A stretch of DNA of 64,000 bases from Candidatus Saccharimonadota bacterium (GTDB taxonomy: Bacteria; Patescibacteriota; Saccharimonadia; Saccharimonadales; Saccharimonadaceae). Both the position numbers and the translations under genes were made by a program. Under the pieces are notes generated by a model. It was not told where the DNA came from. It saw only the letters and a program-made list of their open reading frames with translations, and ran no database searches. Location of the stretch: assembly GCA_017510445.1 (NCBI GenBank), contig JAFWNF010000002.1:105987-169986 (forward strand), given 5' to 3'. Of this stretch, positions 36,706 to 43,969 are shown in pieces. Position 1 is the first letter of the stretch. Each line of letters begins with the position of its first letter.

Positions 36706-37448
36706 AGAAGGGAGATGATCCTATTTTTAAAAAAATCTTGGTATCTTTATTGATTTCAATATTGATACTAATAAGCACTATATTGTTGCCAGTTCAAGCT
36801 CCAATTTCTGTCGATGTTAACAGAAACAACGCGGCAGGAGGAAAAGCAGCAGATATGGCAATAATTGAGCCCGCAACTACGGTGGTAGTTGTTGAAACAG
36901 AACCACCTGTAACGACGGAGCCCGAGCCTGAGACCACGAAAATCGAAACGACGATCGAAAAAGTTGTTGAAACTACTACAAAAGTAGAAACTACAGAAGA
37001 ACCAACGATGTTGGCAGAAAAATCAACGGTTTCGGTTAAGACCAAAGTCTCTAGCACTAACGTCTCTATCACGAATAGCGAATACAACACTATTTGTTGT
37101 GTCGTAATGCGCGAGGCAGGTGCAGGCTCGTTTGATGGTTGTGCCGCAGTCGCTCAATGTATCCTAGATGGGATGCTCTATGAGGGTAAAAGCGCTACAT
37201 ATGTGCTCAACCACAATGATTATTACCCCGAGAAGGCCATATCGAGAGCGCAAAAGATACCTCCAAACGACAAGGTGAAAGAAGCTGTTGCAGCAGTATT
37301 CTATGATGGATATCGCGTAACAAGCGAATTTATTATTTGCTACTATTCTCCAGCGAACATGAAGAATCATTGGTCTGAATGGCATGAAGACCAGGTATAT
37401 GTTTGTGAATACGACGGTAATAAATTTTTCAAATATCCTGGAGCCTAA
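36684..37448 (+). CDS. Secreted cell-wall hydrolase, SleB/CwlJ (Hydrolase_2) domain
   Basis: Predicted peptidoglycan hydrolase. The product of about 254 residues has a hydrophobic export segment near the start, a linker of about 80 residues rich in Thr, Glu, Val and Pro, and a C-terminal domain beginning NTICCVVMREAGAGSFDGCAAVAQCILDGM, typical of SleB/CwlJ lytic enzymes, with the catalytic-type Glu in REAG. The ATG at 36684 is inside the 5' hairpin. An AGAAGGGAG site further on has no ATG at the right distance. The gene likely shares regulation with the 3D-domain gene before it. Confidence 0.8.
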   Translation: MLGGLEIKKGDDPIFKKILVSLLISILILISTILLPVQAPISVDVNRNNAAGGKAADMAIIEPATTVVVVETEPPVTTEPEPETTKIETTIEKVVETTTKVETTEEPTMLAEKSTVSVKTKVSSTNVSITNSEYNTICCVVMREAGAGSFDGCAAVAQCILDGMLYEGKSATYVLNHNDYYPEKAISRAQKIPPNDKVKEAVAAVFYDGYRVTSEFIICYYSPANMKNHWSEWHEDQVYVCEYDGNKFFKYPGA

Positions 37449-37471
37449 CAGATATATACATACCTCCCACT

Positions 37472-37497
37472 ATCCCCCAAATTGTTGGGGGATTTTT
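37472..37497 (+). terminator. Terminator after the SleB-type gene
   Basis: ATCCCCCAA / TTGGGGGAT with a four-base loop, followed by Ts. Confidence 0.85.
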
Positions 37498-37539
37498 CAT
37501 GCAAAAAATGTTAAAATAGATTCATAAAGAAAGGAAAAA

Positions 37540-38079
37540 ATGGAATTAAAAGGTTCAAAAACAGAGAAAAACTTAATGACTGCCTTTGCTGGTGAGTCCC
37601 AAGCTCGCAATAAATACACATATTTTGCATCTAAAGCTAAAAAAGACGGCTATGAGCAAATTGCAGCCATCTTCGAAGAGACCGCCAATAACGAAAAAGA
37701 ACACGCAAAAATGTGGTTCAAAGAGTTAAATGGCGGAGAAGTTCCTTCCACCCCAGAAAACCTTAAAGCGGCCGCTGAAGGTGAAAACTATGAATGGACC
37801 GATATGTATGCTGGATTTGCTGAAACTGCTCGCGAAGAAGGCTTTAAAGAAATTGCAAAGAAGTTCGAAATGGTCGCAGCAATCGAAAAAGCTCATGAAG
37901 AACGCTACTTAAAACTACTCAAAAATATCGAAGACAAGAAAGTTTTCTCATCTGATGGCGACGCAATTTGGATTTGTAGAAACTGTGGTCATATCGTTAT
38001 TGGCTCAAAAGCACCTGAAGTTTGTCCAGTTTGTGCTCACCCCCAAAGCTATTTTGAGATAAGGGCAACAAATTATTAA
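37540..38079 (+). CDS. Rubrerythrin
   Basis: A peroxide-reducing protein of anaerobes. The 179-residue protein has a four-helix diiron domain with paired Glu/His motifs ([47 protein letters not shown]) and a C-terminal rubredoxin domain with CRNCGH and CPVCAHP. Length and order are standard. AAAGGAAAA precedes the ATG. It fits the oxygen-sensitive NrdDG enzymes elsewhere in the window. Confidence 0.96.
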   Translation: MELKGSKTEKNLMTAFAGESQARNKYTYFASKAKKDGYEQIAAIFEETANNEKEHAKMWFKELNGGEVPSTPENLKAAAEGENYEWTDMYAGFAETAREEGFKEIAKKFEMVAAIEKAHEERYLKLLKNIEDKKVFSSDGDAIWICRNCGHIVIGSKAPEVCPVCAHPQSYFEIRATNY

Positions 38080-38117
38080 TTGCAAAAAGCATATTGCTAT
38101 GCTAAAATAAAAAGGTC

Positions 38118-38192
38118 GCGAGTGTAGTACAGCGGTTAGTATACAAGTTTTCCAAACTTGGGATGAGGTTTCGACTACCTCCACTCGCACCA
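38118..38192 (+). tRNA. tRNA-Gly (anticodon TCC)
   Basis: Acceptor GCGAGTG / CACTCGC, discriminator A, encoded CCA. Anticodon stem CAAGT / ACTTG encloses TTTCCAA, giving UCC. Confidence 0.94.
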
Positions 38193-38221
38193 TTTTTGTT
38201 GTATTAACAGATAAAATATGT

Positions 38222-38297
38222 GCCGTGATAGCTCAGTTGGTAGAGCAGCCGCCTTGTAAGCGGCAGGTCGTCGGTTCAAGTCCGACTCGCGGCTCCA
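38222..38297 (+). tRNA. tRNA-Thr (anticodon TGT)
   Basis: Acceptor GCCGTGA / TCGCGGC, discriminator T as in the other tRNA-Thr, encoded CCA. Anticodon stem GCCGC / GCGGC encloses CTTGTAA, giving UGU. Confidence 0.95.
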
Positions 38298-38345
38298 TTT
38301 TTAAGGTTTACAAAAAGATAATTTCGTGATAAAATAAGGATAATT

Positions 38346-38555
38346 ATGGCAAAAAAGAGTAATACAAAGCGCAAACTTGTCGGTCTCGTCTCTGAAGAGT
38401 CTGGTATTCGTGCCTACTATACCAAGAAAAACACCATGAATACCCCTGATAAACTCAGTTTGAGAAAATATGACCCAATTCTCAGAAAACACGTTGTTTT
38501 TACTGAGACAAAGAAAAATCTCGGCCGAAACGAAGTTAAAGAGAAGAAACGCTAA
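38346..38555 (+). CDS. rpmG: 50S ribosomal protein L33
   Basis: A 69-residue basic protein matching the L33 family: [47 protein letters not shown]. The zinc-binding cysteines of the C+ form are absent, so this is a zinc-free variant. It is longer than the usual 50-55 residues by an N- and C-terminal basic extension. A TAAAAT box and a short leader precede the ATG. The gene follows tRNA-Gly and tRNA-Thr, a common bacterial arrangement. Confidence 0.9.
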   Translation: MAKKSNTKRKLVGLVSEESGIRAYYTKKNTMNTPDKLSLRKYDPILRKHVVFTETKKNLGRNEVKEKKR

Positions 38556-38565
38556 AAAATTAAAA

Positions 38566-38588
38566 ATTTCCCCGAAAGGGGATTTTTT
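38566..38588 (+). terminator. Terminator after rpmG
   Basis: TCCCC / GGGGA stem with loop GAAA, followed by six Ts. Confidence 0.75.
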
Positions 38589-38669
38589 ATATCTTGAGAA
38601 AATATCAAAAACCTATTGCTTTTTTCGCAAAAGTATGATATAATAGTTGTAATAAACTAAGGAGTGTGT

Positions 38670-39353
38670 GTGAAAAAGGCATTTTTTTATATCATTTCTT
38701 TCATTTTAACCATCTTAGTTGCCGTTGGCGCCAAGGCGGATTCTTTTTCATCTGAAACACTCGAATCAACTCCTGAAGAAAAAACCATACTCCTTGCCAA
38801 AGAAAGTAATTTAGAAGAGTCTAAAAATCAAGAAATAAAAGCTGATTTTGTGTCGTCCAATACATCATCCGAACCGACAGCTGAAAAACCACAAACACCG
38901 CAAACTTCAAATCAGGCAACAATAACGTCATCCGAAATCAAATCTGCACCAGTAGAAAATATCCCGACATTTCGTGTTACAGATTATATTTCAAATTGTG
39001 ATAATGTGAGTTGCTTTACTAGCAAAGATGCAGAACGTGGTGTTGTTCAGTACCAAAATACATTTTATTATGGCCATTCAACAATTGCCTTCGATAGTTT
39101 AAAAACTGTCAATGTTGGACAAAAAATTAAAGTTATTGATATTAACGGTAGAACTCATACTTATCTCATCAAACAAAGAATGGTTAGAGAAAAAAGTTAT
39201 CTCAACGGTGCAGGTAAAGAAGATGGTTTTACCGCCGGCATTTATTCTGCATATTATTCAGGGAACCAATTTTCAGCAGCTTTTATGACTTGTGGAGATG
39301 GTTCAAATAACAATTCAGCCTATCGTCTAATTCTTTTCGCGACAGAAATCTAA
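38670..39353 (+). CDS. Sortase-like transpeptidase
   Basis: Sortases join LPxTG-type proteins to the cell wall. The product of about 227 residues has a signal peptide (ending near AKADS), a low-complexity linker, and a C-terminal domain with YYGHSTIAFDSL carrying the catalytic His, VGQKIKVIDINGRTHTYLI, the catalytic Cys in AAFMTCGDG, and a following Arg in YRLILFA. That His-Cys-Arg order is the sortase signature. GTG 38670 lies five bases after AAGGAG; GTG 38664 overlaps the site and is rejected. Likely substrates are the LPKTG and PDTG proteins in this window. Confidence 0.75.
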   Translation: MKKAFFYIISFILTILVAVGAKADSFSSETLESTPEEKTILLAKESNLEESKNQEIKADFVSSNTSSEPTAEKPQTPQTSNQATITSSEIKSAPVENIPTFRVTDYISNCDNVSCFTSKDAERGVVQYQNTFYYGHSTIAFDSLKTVNVGQKIKVIDINGRTHTYLIKQRMVREKSYLNGAGKEDGFTAGIYSAYYSGNQFSAAFMTCGDGSNNNSAYRLILFATEI

Positions 39354-39688
39354 TCGAACTTAATTGTCACTTTTGTTCCAAATCCTACTCTAGAAGTTAC
39401 TTTAATGTGCTCATTAAACTGGAGTAGGTTTTTTGCTGGGGTCGAAAGAACCGTCCCAGAATCCTTAATTTCAATTCTGTTTTTAAAAACGTTAATCGAG
39501 ACTTCGCCTTTTATGGCGCGTTTTAAAGCAGAGTCAACATATTCGTCCAATTCTTTTTTTACTTTTTCAGGATTTTTAACTTTTGTGGTTGTGTCAGGGA
39601 AATCAAGGTTTAGTTGAATCCCAGCCTTTGTTGCTAGCGGAAGATATTTGTTATAGATTTCGTTAATGACAAGAGATAAACGGTACAT
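39350..39688 (-). CDS. Small protein with a HATPase_c-like C-terminus
   Basis: A 112-residue protein whose second half (INVFKNRIEIKDSGTVLS ... VTSRVGFGTKVTIKF) resembles the end of a histidine-kinase ATPase domain, with the G2-like GFGT loop. The phospho-acceptor and most nucleotide-binding boxes are missing, so it is either a reduced domain or a chance resemblance. TATTAT lies six bases before the ATG. Its stop overlaps the end of the convergent sortase gene by four bases. Confidence 0.55.
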   Translation of the reverse strand: MYRLSLVINEIYNKYLPLATKAGIQLNLDFPDTTTKVKNPEKVKKELDEYVDSALKRAIKGEVSINVFKNRIEIKDSGTVLSTPAKNLLQFNEHIKVTSRVGFGTKVTIKFD

Positions 39689-39723
39689 AATCGAATAATA
39701 TCATAAACCATGACCAGAATCAA

Positions 39724-40269
39724 CTAAACGCCAGGATCAAAATGCTTTAGTCGTCGGCGGTGGTCTTTATAATTTGGATCGTGTTTCTGGACTTCAGCCC
39801 AAAATTCTGTCGAATGGTCCATGTGATTAAGATGTGCAAGTTCATGTAAGATTACGTAGTCTCGTAATTTTTCCGGCACATTCATCAGCCCGATGTTCAG
39901 CGAAATTGTTTTAGTCGAAGAACAGCTTCCCCAGCGTGTTCCAGCATGCGAAAGCCTGCATTTTTCATATTTATAGCCATAAAGTTTTGCATAGTATTCA
40001 AGACGATAAGGAAGATATTCTTTTGCTTTTTTCATTAATATTTTCTTTTTTGTATCACGTGCCCTTTGAGTTTTTGGATCTTTAAGTGGCAGTTTTTTTC
40101 GGATTAACTCACGATTTGAATTTAAAAATCTTTTAATCAAAAAATTCCCAGCATATTTCGGAACGGACATTTGTAATCTGCCGGAAGGAGAAACAGAAAA
40201 CTTAATCCCACTCGATAAGGCATTTTTTCTGACGATGATCTCGCCAAACTCTTTATCTTCTAAAATCAT
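39724..40269 (-). CDS. YgjP-like metallopeptidase-family protein (DUF45)
   Basis: The 181-residue protein has the zinc-binding HELAHLNHMDHSTEFW motif (HExxH plus a distal His) and TRWGSCSSTKTISLN, which define the YgjP/DUF45 group related to M48 peptidases. Its biological substrate is not settled. It lacks a signal peptide, so it is cytoplasmic. It starts two bases after the stop of the adjacent P-loop kinase gene on the same strand, so the two are probably one operon. Confidence 0.9.
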   Translation of the reverse strand: MILEDKEFGEIIVRKNALSSGIKFSVSPSGRLQMSVPKYAGNFLIKRFLNSNRELIRKKLPLKDPKTQRARDTKKKILMKKAKEYLPYRLEYYAKLYGYKYEKCRLSHAGTRWGSCSSTKTISLNIGLMNVPEKLRDYVILHELAHLNHMDHSTEFWAEVQKHDPNYKDHRRRLKHFDPGV

Positions 40270-40271
40270 TT

Positions 40272-40778
40272 TTATTTCATCTGCGAAAGAACGTGGCGAA
40301 GTTGCGTTTCAAAAGTGTGTTTGCCTGAAAGAACAATTGGCTCTTCAAAATCAGTTGGTGCTTCAAGAAGTTCAAGTTTTTCTTCATAAGCAGCTTTTGC
40401 AGCAGAAACTGATTTGAGCCTACTTTTTAGACGTGAACGAATCGTCCCAACGTCGGTCTGAATCCAAATAAGGGAAGATGTATATCCAGCGTTTCTAAGG
40501 ATTCTTCTTAGCTCAATTCGGTCAGCTTCCGTGTCAAGCCCACCTTCAAGAACAAGCATCTGACCAGTCTTTGCGATTTGCTCAAGAAGAAGGACAATCA
40601 TTTTTCGATCAAGATGATATTCATCTGCAAGAAGTCCCAAATCAAAATAAGGAGCCTTAAATTTTTTTGCAAATTTTTCACAAAAAGTTGTTTTCCCACT
40701 ACACGGCGCCCCGAAAACTAAAATTGCACGGGAAACAGCGCCAGTTTTTTTATCGTTCTTTTCAGTATTACCTTCCAT
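40272..40778 (-). CDS. P-loop kinase-like protein (AAA_33 type)
   Basis: A 168-residue protein with a Walker A motif, FGAPCSGKTTFCEKF, near residue 22, a likely Walker B in MLVLEGGLD, and a later SRLKSRLKS basic segment that could be the lid. It resembles small kinases of the AAA_33 / polynucleotide-kinase group. The substrate is unknown. It is upstream of the YgjP-like gene with a two-base gap. A minus-strand TATAAT lies nine bases before the ATG. Confidence 0.7.
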   Translation of the reverse strand: MEGNTEKNDKKTGAVSRAILVFGAPCSGKTTFCEKFAKKFKAPYFDLGLLADEYHLDRKMIVLLLEQIAKTGQMLVLEGGLDTEADRIELRRILRNAGYTSSLIWIQTDVGTIRSRLKSRLKSVSAAKAAYEEKLELLEAPTDFEEPIVLSGKHTFETQLRHVLSQMK

Positions 40779-40871
40779 AATGGTTCAATTATAACATACG
40801 AAATAAAAACAACAACAATTTTCACCTAAGATTGAAAAATTCTTATATTTGTGCTAAAATAGAAACGGCTT

Positions 40872-40947
40872 CTGGGTGTAGCACAGTTGGTAGCGCGCGA
40901 CTTTTGGGAAGTCGAGGTCGCAGGTTCAAGTCCTGTCACCCAGACCA
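40872..40947 (+). tRNA. tRNA-Pro (anticodon TGG)
   Basis: Acceptor CTGGGTG / CACCCAG with C1:G72, discriminator A, encoded CCA. Anticodon stem CGACT / AGTCG encloses TTTGGGA, giving UGG. Confidence 0.94.
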
Positions 40948-40981
40948 GAGAAAAGAGCCTCCATCGGGGGCTTTTTTCTCT
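40948..40981 (+). terminator. Terminator after tRNA-Pro
   Basis: GAGAAAA...AGCC pairs with GGCTTTTTTCTC. It also faces the end of the convergent membrane protein gene. Confidence 0.75.
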
Positions 40982-40983
40982 GT

Positions 40984-41325
40984 CTACTCTTTTCTAAATG
41001 TGACAATAACCAGTGGCTCTGCCCATTTAGTTTTGCCATTATCAGTATCTGGCCAAATACTACAAGATTCATCAAATTTGCAATAAAAATATGTTTCACC
41101 ATTAAAAACTACCATATGATCAGATTCTTCTCTCACGTTCAAATTAAACTCCTTAGCGAACTTTTCTGGCGAATAAGATGTGTTATCAACATATGCATTA
41201 ACCCTCTTATGATTATCTAAATTATGGAGTGCTGAAAAAATAGAAGAGATTATCATTCCAAAAATAACGAGTAAAACTAAAACAGTGGAATAACAAATAA
41301 TTTTATTTCTCTTATTCTTATCCAT
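40984..41325 (-). CDS. Small single-pass membrane protein, unknown
   Basis: The protein of about 113 residues begins MDKNKRNKIICYS, has one membrane segment (about residues 8-30) and an extracytoplasmic domain of about 80 residues with two cysteines (FYCKFDESC). I do not recognise it. A longer in-frame ATG at 41391 runs through the tRNA-Trp region. The ATG at 41325 is six bases after a minus-strand TATAAT, which supports the short form and a leaderless message. Confidence 0.65.
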   Translation of the reverse strand: MDKNKRNKIICYSTVLVLLVIFGMIISSIFSALHNLDNHKRVNAYVDNTSYSPEKFAKEFNLNVREESDHMVVFNGETYFYCKFDESCSIWPDTDNGKTKWAEPLVIVTFRKE

Positions 41326-41340
41326 GTAAAAATTATACCA

Positions 41341-41362
41341 TAAAAAAATTGCCATAGGCAAT
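41341..41362 (-). terminator. Terminator of tRNA-Trp (minus strand)
   Basis: Stem ATTGCC / GGCAAT with a three-base loop. In the minus direction it is followed by seven Ts. Confidence 0.7.
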
Positions 41363-41363
41363 A

Positions 41364-41438
41364 TGGCAGGGGAGACAGGAATCGAACCCATATCAAAGGT
41401 TTTGGAGACCTCTATACTAACCGTTGTACTACTCCCCT
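41364..41438 (-). tRNA. tRNA-Trp (anticodon CCA)
   Basis: Acceptor AGGGGAG / CTCCCCT, discriminator G, encoded CCA. The anticodon loop CTCCAAA gives CCA. It reads UGG only, in line with UGA being a stop here. Confidence 0.95.
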
Positions 41439-41505
41439 AAATTTAAATGTAAAATCTGAAAAAGATTGTTACCATTTTATCATAAACTATGCTAAAATGG
41501 TAGAT

Positions 41506-42732
41506 ATGAAAATACTCATGCTTGGATGGGAGCTCCCCCCGCATAATTCAGGCGGGCTTGGTGTTGCATGTTTAAATCTTTCTCGTGCCCTTGCAAAACA
41601 GGGTGCTGACATCGATTTTATCGTTCCATACACCGCGAAGCATGAAAAAATTGACTTCATGAATGTCCTCTCGGCAATGCCGATTGACCCGCTCCTCCGT
41701 TTTGGTGGTGCCTATGATTCCGAACACGTCAGCGAACGCCTCATTCCGACCACGCTAACAAAATCAAACGCAATTTCTATCCGTGAGATTCAGGAAAAAT
41801 ATTGCGACTTCGTCGAAAAATATCTAATGGAGTTTAAACCAGATGTCGTCCACGCTCACGATTGGCTGACTTTCGAAGCAGGAATTCTAGCGAAAAAGAA
41901 TTTTGGAATTCCTCTGATTGCCCACGTCCACGCTACTGAATACGATCGTTCTGGCATGAATGGCGGAAATTCTCTTGTACATGACATAGAAAAAGAAGCT
42001 TTAATGCTTGCCGATAAAATCTTTGCCGTTTCCGAAATCACAAAACGTATAATTCATGAAAAATATGGAATTCCGCTAGATAAAATTGAAGTAGCTTATA
42101 ACTCGCTGGACGAAGATTTCATTAGGAGCGCCTATAAATTTGATGAATCAGAATACTCCTACGTCGAAAAACTTAAAAATCTAGGCTACACCGTCATCTC
42201 TACCGTTGGCCGTTTTACAATCCAGAAAGGTCTTTGGCATTTCATGCGCGCCGCAAAAAAGGCCTTAGAAAAGAATCCAAAACTGATTTTCATTTTTGCG
42301 GGTGACGGTGAAGAACGAAACGAATTAATCGAACAAGCCGCCAATCTCGGCATATCAAAAAACGTCCTCTTTACTGGTTTTATCCGTGGCAAACAACTCC
42401 GCGATATCTATTCAATTTCTGATATTTTCGTCATGAGTTCTGTCTCGGAGCCTTTTGGTCTTACCGCGCTTGAAGCCGCTCACCATGGCGACGTCCTAAT
42501 CATCACAAAACAATCTGGCGTTTCAGAAGTTCTTCACTCTGCTCTTCGCTATGATTACTGGGACGAAGAACGTCTTGCCGACCAAATCGTCTCCGTCGCA
42601 AAATCAGTTGCCCTAAAAGAAACATTAAAAAATGAAATTAAGTCTGAGTATCTCAAAATCTCTTGGGATGATGTTGCTAAAAAATGCATGAAAGCCTATA
42701 ATGGAGTCAAGAAACATAAACGGAAATCATAA
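41506..42732 (+). CDS. Glycosyltransferase (GT4/starch-synthase-like)
   Basis: A GT-B-fold enzyme that transfers sugar from a nucleotide-sugar. About 408 residues: N-terminal half with LGWELPPHNSGGLGVACLNLSRAL and VVHAHDWLTFEAG, like starch or glycogen synthases, and C-terminal Glycos_transf_1 half with VGRFTIQKGLWHFMRA, GDGEERNEL and the catalytic SVSEPFGLTALEAA. The pairing with a GH57 enzyme suggests alpha-glucan metabolism. ATG 41497 overlaps the TGCTAAAAT box, so ATG 41506, seven bases after it, is chosen. The stop overlaps the GH57 start (TAATG). Confidence 0.88.
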   Translation: MKILMLGWELPPHNSGGLGVACLNLSRALAKQGADIDFIVPYTAKHEKIDFMNVLSAMPIDPLLRFGGAYDSEHVSERLIPTTLTKSNAISIREIQEKYCDFVEKYLMEFKPDVVHAHDWLTFEAGILAKKNFGIPLIAHVHATEYDRSGMNGGNSLVHDIEKEALMLADKIFAVSEITKRIIHEKYGIPLDKIEVAYNSLDEDFIRSAYKFDESEYSYVEKLKNLGYTVISTVGRFTIQKGLWHFMRAAKKALEKNPKLIFIFAGDGEERNELIEQAANLGISKNVLFTGFIRGKQLRDIYSISDIFVMSSVSEPFGLTALEAAHHGDVLIITKQSGVSEVLHSALRYDYWDEERLADQIVSVAKSVALKETLKNEIKSEYLKISWDDVAKKCMKAYNGVKKHKRKS

Positions 42733-43928
42733 TGCACTCCATCTGTCTTTATCTCCATGTTCATCAACCGTTTCGTTATCGAAAGTACACCGTTTTTGAT
42801 GCTGGTAACAACACAAATTATTGGAACGATCCAAATTACGACAGTAAACAAAACAACGAAAGAATTTTTAAAAAAGTCGCTAAAAAATCCTACTATCCGA
42901 CATTTGAATTAATTGAAAAGAATCTAAAAGCCCACCCAGGTTTCAAAATCAGTCTCAGTATCACTGGTACATGGCTAGAACAAGCCGAACTTTGGGCGCC
43001 GGATTTAATCGAAAAGATAAAAGAACTAGTAAAAACAGGCCGTGTTGAAATTATCGGTGAGACTTATTATCATTCACTTGCCTTTTTCTATGACAAAGAA
43101 GAATTTGAGGCTCAAGTTAAACTCCATGCCGAAAAAATAAAATCCTTGTTCGGTGTTACGCCAAAAGTTTTCAGGAACACTGAGCTCGCGTATAATGACG
43201 ATCTCGCCAAATGGGCTGACGAAGCTGGTTATAAAGGCATTTTAGCTGAAGGATGGGATAAAGTTCTTGGTTGGCGCAGTTCAAACCATGTCTATCGCCC
43301 ATATAATTGCGAAAAAATCAGATTACTTTTGAAGAATTATCGTCTATCTGACGATATTGCCTTCCGTTTTTCCGACAAAAACTGGCCCGAATGGCCACTT
43401 ACAGTCGAAAAATACAAATCTTGGCTCGAAACCGATATCTTTCGTGGAGACCTAATCAACCTTTTCATGGATTTTGAAACCTTTGGTGAACACCAATGGG
43501 CTGATACAGGAATTTTTAGTTTTATGGATCGTTTAATTTCATCTTGGCTCGAAAACAAAGAAAACCAATTCGTTACAGTTAGCGAGGCCTGCGACCTTGA
43601 AGATCCAGCCGACGAAATATCCATGCCAAAAACCGTTACTTGGGCCGATACCGAGCGCGACTTGTCTGCGTGGACAGGGAACCAAATGCAAAAAGAGGCC
43701 TTAACACTTCTCTATGAACTAAAAGAAAAAGTTTTAGAATCAGATAATAAATCCCTTATAGAAGATTTTCGTCGCTTAACTACTTCCGACCAAGCCTATT
43801 ATATGTGTACAAAATACTGGAATGATGGCGACGTCCATGCCTATTTTTCAGCCTACGATACCCCGTACGACGCCTTTATGTACTACATGAATGTTTTGAG
43901 AGATATTGAAGTACGCTTGACAAATTAA
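42732..43928 (+). CDS. Glycoside hydrolase family 57 (alpha-amylase type)
   Basis: GH57 enzymes cleave or rearrange alpha-glucans. The 398-residue protein starts HSICLYLHVHQPFRY with the family HQP motif, has the catalytic nucleophile Glu in VFRNTELAY near residue 156, and the acid/base Asp in LFMDFETFGEHQW. No signal peptide is present, so it acts in the cytoplasm. It is translationally coupled to the upstream glycosyltransferase (TAATG). Together they may make and degrade, or branch, a storage glucan. Confidence 0.9.
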   Translation: MHSICLYLHVHQPFRYRKYTVFDAGNNTNYWNDPNYDSKQNNERIFKKVAKKSYYPTFELIEKNLKAHPGFKISLSITGTWLEQAELWAPDLIEKIKELVKTGRVEIIGETYYHSLAFFYDKEEFEAQVKLHAEKIKSLFGVTPKVFRNTELAYNDDLAKWADEAGYKGILAEGWDKVLGWRSSNHVYRPYNCEKIRLLLKNYRLSDDIAFRFSDKNWPEWPLTVEKYKSWLETDIFRGDLINLFMDFETFGEHQWADTGIFSFMDRLISSWLENKENQFVTVSEACDLEDPADEISMPKTVTWADTERDLSAWTGNQMQKEALTLLYELKEKVLESDNKSLIEDFRRLTTSDQAYYMCTKYWNDGDVHAYFSAYDTPYDAFMYYMNVLRDIEVRLTN

Positions 43929-43969
43929 ACTGCTTGTGCTATAATGGAGTATAATAAGGGGGATTTATG
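43918..43969 (+). promoter_or_regulatory. Strong orphan promoter plus ribosome-binding site, antisense to GH97
   Basis: TTGACA at 43918, inside the GH57 stop region, a 17-base spacer and TATAAT within TGTGCTATAAT form a near-consensus promoter. It is followed by AAGGGGG and an ATG at 43967. The ATG opens only a 22-codon frame, antisense to the end of the GH97 gene. It may make antisense RNA, or be left over from a lost gene. Confidence 0.6.

Noticed and set aside
38664..38669. GTG 38664 as the sortase start
   Set aside because: It overlaps the AAGGAG ribosome-binding site. GTG 38670 has usable spacing.
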